Assembly (NCBI GenBank): GCA_035471805.1
Contig: DATIPS010000058.1
Span: 65,533-118,075, forward strand
Length of the DNA stretch: 52,543 nucleotides
Reading direction: 5' to 3'
DNA from: Acidimicrobiia bacterium
GTDB taxonomy: Bacteria; Actinomycetota; Acidimicrobiia; Spongiisociales; JAHEDJ01
Under the pieces are notes generated by a model. That model was not told the origin of the DNA. It did no database searches and saw only the letters and a list, made by a program, of their open reading frames with translations. The stretch's first letter is position 1; every line of letters begins with the position of its first letter. The position numbers and the translations under genes were made by a program. Of the stretch, positions 1-7,838 are shown in pieces.

Positions 1-406
1 AGAGGGTGAGGAGCGAGGATCCCATCACGATCTCAGGGGTTGCCATCGGCAGGAAGAGCCCCAGGTTGGTCATCGATCGACCCCGGAACCGGTAGCGGAC
101 CAGCGCCAGCGCAATCAGCGTCCCGAGGAGTGTGGCAACGGCCGAAGCGAGGAAAGCGATCTGCAGACTCGTAACGAGAGAGTCGAAGAGTCTGGGGACG
201 CCAAATGCGTTCTGCCAATGGTCGAGCGTGAATCCCTGCCACGTGAAGTTGAACCGTCCCTGATGGTCGTTGAACGAGAACAGGATGACGATCGCCACCG
301 GCATGAACAGGTAGGTGAGGGCGATGATCATGTAGGCGGGCAGGATCCGGCGTTTGATCCAGGCCCAAACCGACGGCTTCCGGCGTGTGGTTGCAGACTG
401 GGCCAT
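1..406 (-). CDS. potC: Polyamine-type ABC transporter permease, PotC family (partial, 3' end beyond the window)
   Basis: Inner-membrane permease subunit of a spermidine/putrescine-type importer. The visible 135 residues start at ATG 406-404 and read an arginine/lysine-rich N-terminus, a first membrane helix (YMIIALTYLFMPVAIVILFS), the FSFND motif that follows helix 1 in PotC proteins, a periplasmic stretch containing WQNAF, a second helix, and the beginning of the conserved cytoplasmic part (RGRSMTNLGLFLPMATPEIV). The rest of the gene, including the EAA loop, lies beyond base 1. The start codon touches the potB stop directly (TAG then ATG, same frame), so translation is surely coupled. This is the last visible gene of the potD-potA-potB-potC operon. 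Family assignment is firm; the amine transported is inferred only. Confidence 0.88.
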   Translation of the reverse strand, partial: MAQSATTRRKPSVWAWIKRRILPAYMIIALTYLFMPVAIVILFSFNDHQGRFNFTWQGFTLDHWQNAFGVPRLFDSLVTSLQIAFLASAVATLLGTLIALALVRYRFRGRSMTNLGLFLPMATPEIVMGSSLLTL

Positions 407-1309
407 CTACGCCACCAGGTCCTCGGTGCCGGATGCGCGGACGTACGGGATGATGATGGCCAGGATCACCAGCATCAACGAGAACGAGAGGGCTGCCGCC
501 GTTGGATAGTCCACGATGCGCAGGAAACGGTTGTCGATGATGTTGCCGACCATCAACCTTTGCGGATTGCCGAGGAGGCTCGCGTTGACGAAGTCGCCTG
601 CCGCCGGGATCAGAGTCAGCAAGGTTCCCGCCACGACCCCGGGCAAGGACAGTGGCAGTGTGACCTTCCGAAAGGCCGTCACAGGTCTCGCGTAGAGGTC
701 GTTCGCCGCCTCGATCATGGACGGGTGGATCTTCTCGAGTGACACATAGATGGGCAGGGTCATGAAGGCCAGGAAGTTGTAGGTGATTCCGGCGATCACC
801 GCCCAGCCGGTGGCGAGGACCCGCCCGGTCGGAGAGATGATGTGAAGCGTCTTGAGTGCCTCAACGACGAATCCGCTATCGGCCAGGATGACCTTCCATG
901 CCAGTGTGCGGAGCAAGAAGGGGGTCAGGAAGGGCATCAGCACGAGAACCAGCAACAAATTCTTGTACCTGCCTCCGCGGAATGCGATGCCGTAGGCGAG
1001 GGGATAGGCGATCAGCAGCGCGAGTACCGTCGCTGCGCCGGCGTACAGGAAGGAGCGAAGGAAATGCTCGCCTGCCAGTGAGAAAGCATCTGCATAGTTC
1101 TCCCATCGCCAGGTCATCTGGTACCCGGTCTGGTAGCTCCCTTCCTGCAGCGAGATACCGACGAGCTGGACCATCGGGGCGATATAGAAGATCGCCAACC
1201 ACAGGCCGCCCGGCAGCAGCAGCAGATAGGGCACGGCCTTGCGTCGGCGGGCCGCCTTGCGGGCGCCGACGTTCACCAGCGAAGGAGCGTCGTCCGTCGT
1301 GCTAGTCAT
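407..1309 (-). CDS. potB: Polyamine-type ABC transporter permease, PotB family
   Basis: Permease partner of the downstream PotC-like protein. I start it at ATG 1309-1307, which overlaps the potA stop by 8 bp and gives 300 aa, the usual size for the family. An ATG at 1375 would add 22 residues lying inside potA and looks less likely. The protein has an N-terminal basic stretch (KAARRRKA), a first helix around PYLLLLPGGLWLAIFYIAP, and the binding-protein-dependent transport EAA loop in the C-terminal half ([29 protein letters not shown]), which docks on the ATPase. About six membrane segments are visible. The order potD-potA-potB-potC is typical of polyamine importers. Substrate is inferred from family and context. 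Confidence 0.9.
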   Translation of the reverse strand: MTSTTDDAPSLVNVGARKAARRRKAVPYLLLLPGGLWLAIFYIAPMVQLVGISLQEGSYQTGYQMTWRWENYADAFSLAGEHFLRSFLYAGAATVLALLIAYPLAYGIAFRGGRYKNLLLVLVLMPFLTPFLLRTLAWKVILADSGFVVEALKTLHIISPTGRVLATGWAVIAGITYNFLAFMTLPIYVSLEKIHPSMIEAANDLYARPVTAFRKVTLPLSLPGVVAGTLLTLIPAAGDFVNASLLGNPQRLMVGNIIDNRFLRIVDYPTAAALSFSLMLVILAIIIPYVRASGTEDLVA

Positions 1310-2432
1310 GGATGACGAAACTTCGTTCCGGGTGCCAGCCGACGGTGACCTCCTCGCCCGAGGCGAAGCGATCACCCGTGAGATTCTGAACGACGGCGGT
1401 CAGATCGCCGGCAGTTCCGGTCCGTATCACGTAGTGGGTGCTGACACCTATGAATGACGCGTCCAGGATCCTGCCGGTGAGAACATTCGGGGGGACATCA
1501 CCGCTTCCCGGCCGGTAGACGTTCAACTTCTCCGGTCTGACGCCCACACGCAGCGTGCTGGTTCCGGTACCGAGTGCCTCGGGCCTGACGAAGAGCGCCG
1601 TGCCGTCTGCCGTTGCCACCGACCCGGCCGCTCGATCGACGACCGATACCGACATCAGGTTCGAACCACCGAGGAAGTTGGCAACGAACGCGGTTCTCGG
1701 GTCCTCGTAGATCTCGGCCGGGTCGCCCATCCGCTCGATCTTTCCCTTGTTCATCACCGCGATGGTGTCGGCCATCGTCATGGCCTCCTCCTGATCGTGG
1801 GTCACGTGGATGAACGTGATGCCGACCTCCTGCTGGATGCGTTTCAGCTCGATCTGCATCTCCTTGCGAAGCTTGAGGTCGAGCGCGCCGAGCGGCTCGT
1901 CCAGGAGCAGCACCCGGGGATGGTTGATCAGAGCGCGCGCCAGCGCCACCCTTTGCTGCTGACCTCCCGACAGCTTGCCGGGATGCCGGTTCTCGAGGCC
2001 GGCCAGCTGAACGAGTTCGAGCATCTCGCCTACCCGCCGATCCAGTTCACTCTTCTCGACGTTGGTCCGGCGCAAACCGAAAGCAACATTCTCGAAAACC
2101 GACAGATGGGGAAAGAGCGCATAGCTCTGGAAGACCGTGTTGACGGGGCGGCGGTAGGCCTTCAGGCCGGTGACATCCTCGCCGTGCAGGTTGATCGTGC
2201 CTTCAGTTGGGTCCTCGAACCCGCCGATCATGCGCAGGGTCGTGGTCTTTCCGCAGCCCGACGGTCCGAGCAGGGCGAAGAACTTGTTCTCTCCGATGGC
2301 AAGCGTCAGGTCGTCGACGGCGAGTACGTCTCCGAACCGTTTGGTGATGTTGAACAGTTCGACGGCGGCGGGTTCGGGTGACCCGAACCCGCCTTCCGTC
2401 TCTACAGGCCGATCGGTCACCCGATTATCCAC
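1302..2432 (-). CDS. potA: Polyamine-type ABC transporter ATP-binding protein, PotA family
   Basis: Cytoplasmic ATPase that drives the PotBC permease. It shows Walker [10 protein letters not shown], the Q-loop [12 protein letters not shown], the signature [15 protein letters not shown], Walker [13 protein letters not shown] and the switch [10 protein letters not shown], followed by a C-terminal TOBE-like region (RVGVRPEKLNVY) as in PotA and related importers. Length is 376 aa, normal for PotA. The start is GTG 2432-2430 and overlaps the potD stop by 8 bp; the downstream potB start in turn overlaps its stop, so the operon is tightly coupled. The N-terminal ~25 residues before LFNITKRFGD are poorly conserved, and an internal GTG (residue 5) is an alternative start. 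Confidence 0.92.
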   Translation of the reverse strand: MDNRVTDRPVETEGGFGSPEPAAVELFNITKRFGDVLAVDDLTLAIGENKFFALLGPSGCGKTTTLRMIGGFEDPTEGTINLHGEDVTGLKAYRRPVNTVFQSYALFPHLSVFENVAFGLRRTNVEKSELDRRVGEMLELVQLAGLENRHPGKLSGGQQQRVALARALINHPRVLLLDEPLGALDLKLRKEMQIELKRIQQEVGITFIHVTHDQEEAMTMADTIAVMNKGKIERMGDPAEIYEDPRTAFVANFLGGSNLMSVSVVDRAAGSVATADGTALFVRPEALGTGTSTLRVGVRPEKLNVYRPGSGDVPPNVLTGRILDASFIGVSTHYVIRTGTAGDLTAVVQNLTGDRFASGEEVTVGWHPERSFVIHD

Positions 2433-3699
2433 CGGTTACAGCGGCGAACATCTCGTTGAGCTCCGTCTCCTCTTCCTCGGTCAGATCGCGGAAGATGTGC
2501 GTCTTGGCCAGGGTCGCCGCATCCGGGAAGATCAAAGGATCGTCTGCGATGGCGGCCAGTTCCTCGTCGCCCATCTCGGCGCCGAGCTCGCGCAGCGCCT
2601 CTTGCGCGCCGGCCACCGGTGAGATGAAGTTGATCCAGCTCTCGGCTTTGGCGGCCACGACCGGGTCGTAGAAGTAGTTCATGAACGCTTCTGCTTCAGC
2701 CTTGTTGGTGGCACCCTTGGGGATCAGCATGTTGTCCGACCACAGCATCAAGCCTTCTTCAGGAACCAGGAACTGGAGATCCGGGTTGTCGAGCTGAAGC
2801 TGAACGACGTCTCCGGACCAGGCGAACGCGGCAGCCAGGTTGCCTTGCGCGAGTTCCGGCCCGTAGTCGTTGCCGAGGAACTGGCGGATCTGGCCGTTGT
2901 CCACGTTTTCCTGGATCTTGTCCATGGCTTGCCTGGCCTCGTCCATCGTGAAGGTTGCCGGATCGATGCCCATTCCGAGCATGACGAGGCCCACGGTGTC
3001 ACGCATCTCGGTCAGCATGCTCACGCTGCCGCCGAAAGCCGGATCGAAGATGTCGTTCACCGAGGTGAGTTCCCGTCCGGTCAGCGCCGGGTTGTATCCG
3101 ATGGCGGTGAAGCCCGACTGCCAAGGCAGGGTGTACTTCCGATCGGGGTCGAATCCGGGGCTCTTCAGCGCGTCGACGAGATTGGCGGCATTGGGGATGT
3201 TGGCGTAGTTGAGTTCCTCGGTCCAGCCCAGTCGGATGAACCTGGCGGCCATCCAGTCGGTCAGAACCGCGATGTCCCGGTCGATGTTCTGCCCGGCGCT
3301 CAGCGGCGCCTGGTACTTGCCGAAGAAGCCGTCGTTGTCGTTCACCTCCTCGATGTACTCGAGTGCGATGCCGGTTTCCGCCATGAAGTCGTCGAGCGTC
3401 GATGTCTCGAAGTAACTGTCGTCGCCTCCCGGGTCGATGTAGAAGGGCCAGTTGGCAACCACCAGCTTCCTCGGCCCGGAGGCGGCCGTCGTTCCGGTGG
3501 TCCCTGCGGAAGCCGCGGTCGTCGTGGTCTCAGATCCATCGACACCGCACGCGGCCAGGAGCGCTGAACCGCCGAGTATGAAGAGGCCGGTTCCTCCGGC
3601 CCTCTTGAGAAACTCTCGTCTGTCTATCCCTTGTCGGGATAGCTCTCTCATGATGGCGTCCCGCCCGCCACGACGTCGTGATGTTCGCTCGTTGGTCAC
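2425..3699 (-). CDS. potD: Polyamine-type ABC transporter substrate-binding lipoprotein, PotD family
   Basis: Extracytoplasmic binding protein for the first amine importer. The N-terminus carries a twin-arginine-like motif (DRREFLKRAGG), a hydrophobic stretch and a lipobox LLAAC, so it is probably exported by Tat and anchored as a lipoprotein; a Thr/Ala/Ser linker follows. The mature part begins with KLVVANWPFYID, the start typical of PotD/PotF-like spermidine/putrescine binding proteins, and contains the family's PWQSGFTAIGYNP region. Length is 424 aa. The start is GTG 3699 with AGGAGG six bases upstream. It is the first gene of its operon and follows a recognisable promoter about 210 bp upstream. 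The actual ligand (polyamine, betaine or other cationic amine) cannot be read from sequence. Confidence 0.9.
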   Translation of the reverse strand: MTNERTSRRRGGRDAIMRELSRQGIDRREFLKRAGGTGLFILGGSALLAACGVDGSETTTTAASAGTTGTTAASGPRKLVVANWPFYIDPGGDDSYFETSTLDDFMAETGIALEYIEEVNDNDGFFGKYQAPLSAGQNIDRDIAVLTDWMAARFIRLGWTEELNYANIPNAANLVDALKSPGFDPDRKYTLPWQSGFTAIGYNPALTGRELTSVNDIFDPAFGGSVSMLTEMRDTVGLVMLGMGIDPATFTMDEARQAMDKIQENVDNGQIRQFLGNDYGPELAQGNLAAAFAWSGDVVQLQLDNPDLQFLVPEEGLMLWSDNMLIPKGATNKAEAEAFMNYFYDPVVAAKAESWINFISPVAGAQEALRELGAEMGDEELAAIADDPLIFPDAATLAKTHIFRDLTEEEETELNEMFAAVTGG

Positions 3700-3912
3700 G
3701 TGACCTCCTCAACGAATGGGATCCGGTTTCCCGTGATCCGCATAGCCGGTTTTGCTAGTGGCGCTCACCATTGTGCAGGTCCGCCGCCGATTCGAGGCTA
3801 CCTGGCGGACGTGAGCTTTGCCGGTCGGGTGGCATACGATTTCACAGTCCGTGTGCTTGGACCTCCCGTTTCTGCAGCGTTCATGCCCCGACCACGCTCG
3901 CCGGGTCGTTCC

Positions 3913-3938
3913 CCGACATTATCGATTGCAATTGTCGG
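3913..3938. promoter_or_regulatory. Inverted repeat overlapping the potD promoter, candidate Lrp/AsnC operator
   Basis: CCGACA (3913-3918) and TGTCGG (3933-3938) form a perfect 6-bp inverted repeat around an AT-rich 14-bp centre that also contains the palindromes ATCGAT and ATTGCAAT. It covers the -10 box and part of the spacer of the potD promoter and lies between potD and the divergent lrp-like gene, the usual place for an Lrp/AsnC operator. Binding is inferred. Nothing else was recognised in the 356-bp intergenic region (3700-4055). Confidence 0.35.
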
Positions 3939-3946
3939 CATGGCAA
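3918..3946 (-). promoter_or_regulatory. Putative sigma-70-type promoter of the potDABC operon
   Basis: On the minus strand TTGCCA (3946-3941) is followed after exactly 17 bases by GATAAT (3923-3918). This is close to TTGACA-N17-TATAAT. Transcription would begin near 3911 and leave a leader of about 210 bases before potD. The spacing is convincing but no experiment supports it. Confidence 0.5.
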
Positions 3947-4055
3947 GCGAAAATGTCGAAACAGGCGATATGTTCGAGTGTTAAGCTTGGATGTGTGATC
4001 CAGTGCGATTGAATCCGAATACGACCGTGCCCGGGCTGATCGAGGGTGGGTAACC

Positions 4056-4532
4056 ATGGCCGAAGAACCTGCCGTCAAACATCCTCGGTCCCGCCTCGAT
4101 GAAATCGACAAGAAGATCATCCGGATACTGCAGACCGACGGTCGAATGCAGTTCTCCAAGCTCGGCCCGCTCGTCGATCTATCACCTGCAGCCGCCCGGC
4201 AGCGGGTATTACAGCTGATCGAGGACGATGTGATCTCCTTTGTGGCGGTCACCGATCCGACGGCAACCGGCCAGCTGGCCCAGGCGATGGTCGGCATCAA
4301 GGTGCAGGGCGACATCGATCGTGTACTGGAGGGGGTCGAGGCCCATCCCGAGGTCGTCTATCTGGTGTTGACGGCCGGTCGGTTCGATCTTCTCGCCGAG
4401 ATCGTGTGTACGAACACGGACCGGTTGATGGAGGTCCTGCAGGGCATCCGGATGCAAACGGGAGTGCTGTACGCGGAAGTCTTCACGTACCTCCGCCTGG
4501 CCAAGCAAACCTACAACTGGGGTGTTTCTTGA
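4056..4532 (+). CDS. Lrp/AsnC family transcriptional regulator
   Basis: DNA-binding regulator, 158 aa, the normal Lrp/AsnC size. Residues ~14-60 (LDEIDKKIIRILQTDGR ... SPAAARQRVLQLIEDDVI) form the winged helix-turn-helix; residues ~70-150 form the RAM ligand-binding domain with the typical VYLVLTAGRFDLLAEI core. A GAGGGTGGG ribosome-binding site precedes ATG 4056. It is divergent from the potDABC operon and upstream of the aminotransferase and demethylation genes, so it is the likely local regulator sensing an amine, an amino acid or a breakdown product. Effector and targets are inferred. The carboxyl end LRLAKQTYNWGVS is retained, so the gene looks intact. Confidence 0.93.
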   Translation: MAEEPAVKHPRSRLDEIDKKIIRILQTDGRMQFSKLGPLVDLSPAAARQRVLQLIEDDVISFVAVTDPTATGQLAQAMVGIKVQGDIDRVLEGVEAHPEVVYLVLTAGRFDLLAEIVCTNTDRLMEVLQGIRMQTGVLYAEVFTYLRLAKQTYNWGVS

Positions 4533-4626
4533 TGCGACCGGAGCTACCCGACCATTTGAGCGAAGAGACAGACGCCGGCTCCGCCGTCACGTTGCTCGAG
4601 ATCGCCAGACACTCACGGAGGAAACC

Positions 4627-5988
4627 ATGACCGCAAACATCGACCGCGATCGTATCGCGTTGCTCACCCGGCAGATGGAGGAGCGATTGCTCGCGCAGAC
4701 CGTCCGATCCGGTGAGTTCGTCGAGGAGGCGAAGCGAGTCCTGCCGGCCGGCGTTGCCTCCTCATTCCAGGATCAGCCGCCCCATCCCGTCTACATCGTC
4801 GAAGGGCGGGGATCGCGGGTCATCGACCTGGACGGAAATGTCTACACGGACTACCACAACGGTTTCGGCGTCATGGTCGTCGGCCATGCTCATCCGGTGA
4901 TCGTCGAAGCCATCGCGAATGCGGCTTCCAAGGGCACCCATTTCGCGGCGCCCAATCAGGCCGCGGTCCGGGTGGCAACGGAGCTCTCGAGAAGGTTCCG
5001 GCTGCCGAAGGTCAGGTTCTCGAACTCGGGAACTGAGGCAACTCTCGACGCGGTGCGCCTGAGCCGGGCATTCACCGGCAAGGACGCACTCATAAAGGTC
5101 GAGGGGTCGTATCACGGGCACCACGATGCGGTGATGGTTTCGGTGGGTCCCGATCCCAAGCTGATAGGTCCGCGCGCCAGGCCGGTCTCCGTACCGCAGA
5201 CCGCAGGAATCCCCGCTGCGTTGCTCGACCTGACGGTCGTGGTCCCGTTCAATGATGCGGATGCGCTGGACAAGGCGTTGAGCGAGCGCGATGACATCGG
5301 GACGATGATCATCGAACCGATCATGCTCAACATCGGAGTCGTACCTCCGCTGGATGGATATCTCGAAGCCGTACGCGAGATCACCGCGAAGCACGGAGTC
5401 GTGCTCATCTTCGACGAGGTCAAGACAGGAGCGACGATCGCTCCCGGTGGGGTTGTGGAGCGATACGGGGTGGTCCCCGATCTCATCTCCCTGGCAAAGG
5501 CGACCGGTGGCGGTACCCCGATCGGTGCCGTCCTTGGAACCGAGGAGATCATGGGTCAGATCAGCAGCGGCAAAGTCACCCAGATCGGCACGTTCAACGG
5601 CAATCCGCTGACGATGGCCGCCGCCGAAGCGACCCTCACCAGGGTTCTGGATGGGAGCGCATATCAGAAGCTCGAAGACGCCGGGAGCCGGATCCTCGCA
5701 GGGTGCCAGGATGTGTGCGACCGCTACGGTTTGCCGGCCTATGCCGTCGGGATGTCCTCCAAAGGCTGTGTGATGTTCTCCAAGGAGCCTGTGATCGACT
5801 ACCGCTCGTACGTAGCCGGGTTCGACGAAGACCTCAACTACTTGGGTTGGCTGTATCACATGACCAACGGCGTCTACATGACGCCCGGGGCCGATGAGCA
5901 GTGGACCCTGTCCGTCTCCCATTCGGACGAGGAACTCGACCACTACGTCGCCGTCTTCGAGGAGTTTGCCAGAGATGTGACTTCCTGA
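4627..5988 (+). CDS. Class III PLP-dependent aminotransferase, glutamate-1-semialdehyde-aminomutase-like
   Basis: Cytosolic PLP enzyme of the HemL-like branch of class III aminotransferases, 453 aa. Visible landmarks are the N-terminal SPx-type entry (VLPAGVASSFQ), SNSGTEAT phosphate-binding segment, YHGHHD, the PLP aspartate in IFDEVKTG (D263) and the Schiff-base lysine in LAKATGGGTPIGA (K291). I start at ATG 4627, preceded by GGAGGA; a frame open from 4522 would overlap the regulator. It is unlikely to be the heme-pathway HemL because it sits among amine importers and demethylases and a second, different homologue lies at 20870. Probable role: transamination of an amine or amino acid released by this island. 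Substrate unknown. Confidence 0.85.
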   Translation: MTANIDRDRIALLTRQMEERLLAQTVRSGEFVEEAKRVLPAGVASSFQDQPPHPVYIVEGRGSRVIDLDGNVYTDYHNGFGVMVVGHAHPVIVEAIANAASKGTHFAAPNQAAVRVATELSRRFRLPKVRFSNSGTEATLDAVRLSRAFTGKDALIKVEGSYHGHHDAVMVSVGPDPKLIGPRARPVSVPQTAGIPAALLDLTVVVPFNDADALDKALSERDDIGTMIIEPIMLNIGVVPPLDGYLEAVREITAKHGVVLIFDEVKTGATIAPGGVVERYGVVPDLISLAKATGGGTPIGAVLGTEEIMGQISSGKVTQIGTFNGNPLTMAAAEATLTRVLDGSAYQKLEDAGSRILAGCQDVCDRYGLPAYAVGMSSKGCVMFSKEPVIDYRSYVAGFDEDLNYLGWLYHMTNGVYMTPGADEQWTLSVSHSDEELDHYVAVFEEFARDVTS

Positions 5989-6010
5989 CGGTGGCGCCGG
6001 GCCGGCAGGT

Positions 6011-7669
6011 TTGAAGAGAGGCGCAGCTTTGAGAAGCCATACGGAATCGCAACGGAGGGCCGACCTCATTGTGCACGGCGGCCCGGTTGTCACGATGGCA
6101 CCAGGGGTCCGGGAAGCAGATCACCTGGTCGTCCGCGGCGGGGCAGTAGTGGCGGTCGGGGGCGACGCGTCCGAGTGGGCGGGTCCGGGAACCGAGTTCC
6201 TCGATCTGGAAGGCCGGATGGTGGTGCCCGGCTTCCAGGATGCGCATGTTCATCCCTCGACCGGCGGGCTGAATCTGCTGCGCTGCGACCTGGCGGGCGA
6301 CGCGGATCGCCGGGACTACGTGGACACCATCCGCCGCTACGCAGACGCCCATCCCGATCGGATCTGGATTCTCGGAGGCGGCTGGGGAATGGACCGATTC
6401 CCGAGCGGGATCCCGACCAGGGAGGAACTCGATGCGGTGGTCGCCGATCGCCCGGTGTTTCTGGTCAATCGGGACGGGCACGGTGCCTGGGTCAACTCGA
6501 AGGCGCTCGAGCTGGCGGGCATTCATCGGAACACGGCCGATCCAGCCGACGGCCGTATCGAACGTGACGCCGGCGGCGAACCCATCGGTTGCTTACAGGA
6601 GGGCGCGATGGATCTGGTCGAGCGAGTGCTGCCGGAGACGACCGAAGACGAACTGCAGCGGGCGCTCGCGGAAGGGCAGAGACATCTGTTGTCCTTGGGA
6701 GTCACTGCCTGGCAGGACGCGTGGGTGACGCCGGTGGTGGAGAAGGCGTATAGAGCGCTTGCCTCCAACGGCACGCTGAAAGCCCGCGTGGTGGGAGCAC
6801 TGTGGTGGGAACGCGGCGAAGGCGAGGAGCAGATCGAAGACCTACTCGCCAGGCGAGCGAAGGGCCCTGCCGGCAGGTTCAGGCCCGGCGCAGTGAAGAT
6901 GATGCTCGACGGCGTTGCCGAGAACTTCACGGCTTCGATGCTCCATCCGTATCTCTGTGCCGACGGCCGGCCGACTGCGAATCGGGGCCTCGACTTCATC
7001 GATCCCTCCCTCCTCGGCGGATACGTCACAGCGCTGGACGCCTTCGGGTTCCAGGTTCACTTCCATGCCATCGGGGATGGCGCCGTCCGCAACGCCCTGG
7101 ATGCAATCGATGAGTCGAGGAGGGTGAACGGGGCGTCGCAAAACCGCCATCACATTGCCCACCTTCAGGTCGTTCACCCCGACGACATACCGCGATTCCG
7201 CCTGCTGAACGTGGTGGCCAACGCCCAGCCTTTTTGGGCGGTCCACGAGGACCAGCAGGATGTGCTCACCCTTCCCTTCCTGGGACCGGAGCGGGGCGGG
7301 TGGCAGTACCCATGGCATAGCCTGGTGAGCGCCGGTGCTCGACTCGCCTTCGGCAGCGACTGGTCCGTTTCCACTCCGAACCCCCTGGTGATCATCGAAA
7401 CCGCGCTGCGGCGTGTCTCGCCCTTCAACCGCGCGGGCGCGCCGTTCCATCCCGAGGAGAGGCTCGACTTGGAAACTGCCCTGCGTGCTGCGACCAAAGG
7501 AAGCGCCTACGTCAACCATCTGGACGACCGGACCGGGACTCTGGAGCCCGGCAAGCTGTCCGACTTCGTCGTCCTGGACCGGGATATCCGAAAGGTTCCA
7601 CATGATGAAATCGGCGACACGCGGGTCGAGATGACGTTCATCGAAGGCGAGTGCGTCCATGGGGGTTGA
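6011..7669 (+). CDS. YtcJ-like metal-dependent amidohydrolase
   Basis: Amidohydrolase superfamily protein (Amidohydrolase_3/YtcJ type, 552 aa). It shows the small beta-sandwich N-terminus (ADLIVHGGPVVTM), the metal motif DAHVHPS (H79, H81), downstream histidines in HFHAIGDGAV and HHIAHLQ, and the late metal aspartate in FGSDWSVSTPNPL, then the closing sandwich (GTLEPGKLSDFVVLDRD). It would hydrolyse a C-N bond in an amide, formamide or cyclic amine derivative. The start is uncertain: TTG 6011 or TTG 6029, the latter with AGAGAGG just upstream. It lies in line between the aminotransferase and the demethylase pair, suggesting a joint pathway. Substrates of this subgroup are poorly known. Confidence 0.85.
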   Translation: MKRGAALRSHTESQRRADLIVHGGPVVTMAPGVREADHLVVRGGAVVAVGGDASEWAGPGTEFLDLEGRMVVPGFQDAHVHPSTGGLNLLRCDLAGDADRRDYVDTIRRYADAHPDRIWILGGGWGMDRFPSGIPTREELDAVVADRPVFLVNRDGHGAWVNSKALELAGIHRNTADPADGRIERDAGGEPIGCLQEGAMDLVERVLPETTEDELQRALAEGQRHLLSLGVTAWQDAWVTPVVEKAYRALASNGTLKARVVGALWWERGEGEEQIEDLLARRAKGPAGRFRPGAVKMMLDGVAENFTASMLHPYLCADGRPTANRGLDFIDPSLLGGYVTALDAFGFQVHFHAIGDGAVRNALDAIDESRRVNGASQNRHHIAHLQVVHPDDIPRFRLLNVVANAQPFWAVHEDQQDVLTLPFLGPERGGWQYPWHSLVSAGARLAFGSDWSVSTPNPLVIIETALRRVSPFNRAGAPFHPEERLDLETALRAATKGSAYVNHLDDRTGTLEPGKLSDFVVLDRDIRKVPHDEIGDTRVEMTFIEGECVHGG

Positions 7670-7838
7670 CGGCAACCAGAAGACCATGCCGCCGACCGGT
7701 CCCGCTCCGGCAGATCGTCTGCCGGGGGATCTTGAGGAGGAGCGTGAGCGCACGGGGGACCCGTGGAAATCGAAGTCTTGACGTGTACCGAGGACGGGAA
7801 ACCGGCATTGGTCCGCGCTCAGAGAGAAAGGTCAGAAC

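Noticed and set aside
1655-1675. A GGTTCGAACC stretch recalling a tRNA T-arm
   Set aside because: It lies within potA coding sequence and no acceptor, D or anticodon arms surround it.
4627-5988. Reading the two HemL-like aminotransferases as the heme-pathway enzyme
   Set aside because: Two diverged copies sit among amine importers and demethylases with no other tetrapyrrole gene nearby; a catabolic aminotransferase is more likely.
7659-7781. A 40-residue frame overlapping the end of the amidohydrolase, ending GDPWKSKS, with GAAGGCGAG upstream
   Set aside because: The start has a plausible ribosome-binding site but codon third positions are mixed and no family or fold is recognisable; the DPW resemblance to the protein at 31449 is too short to trust.
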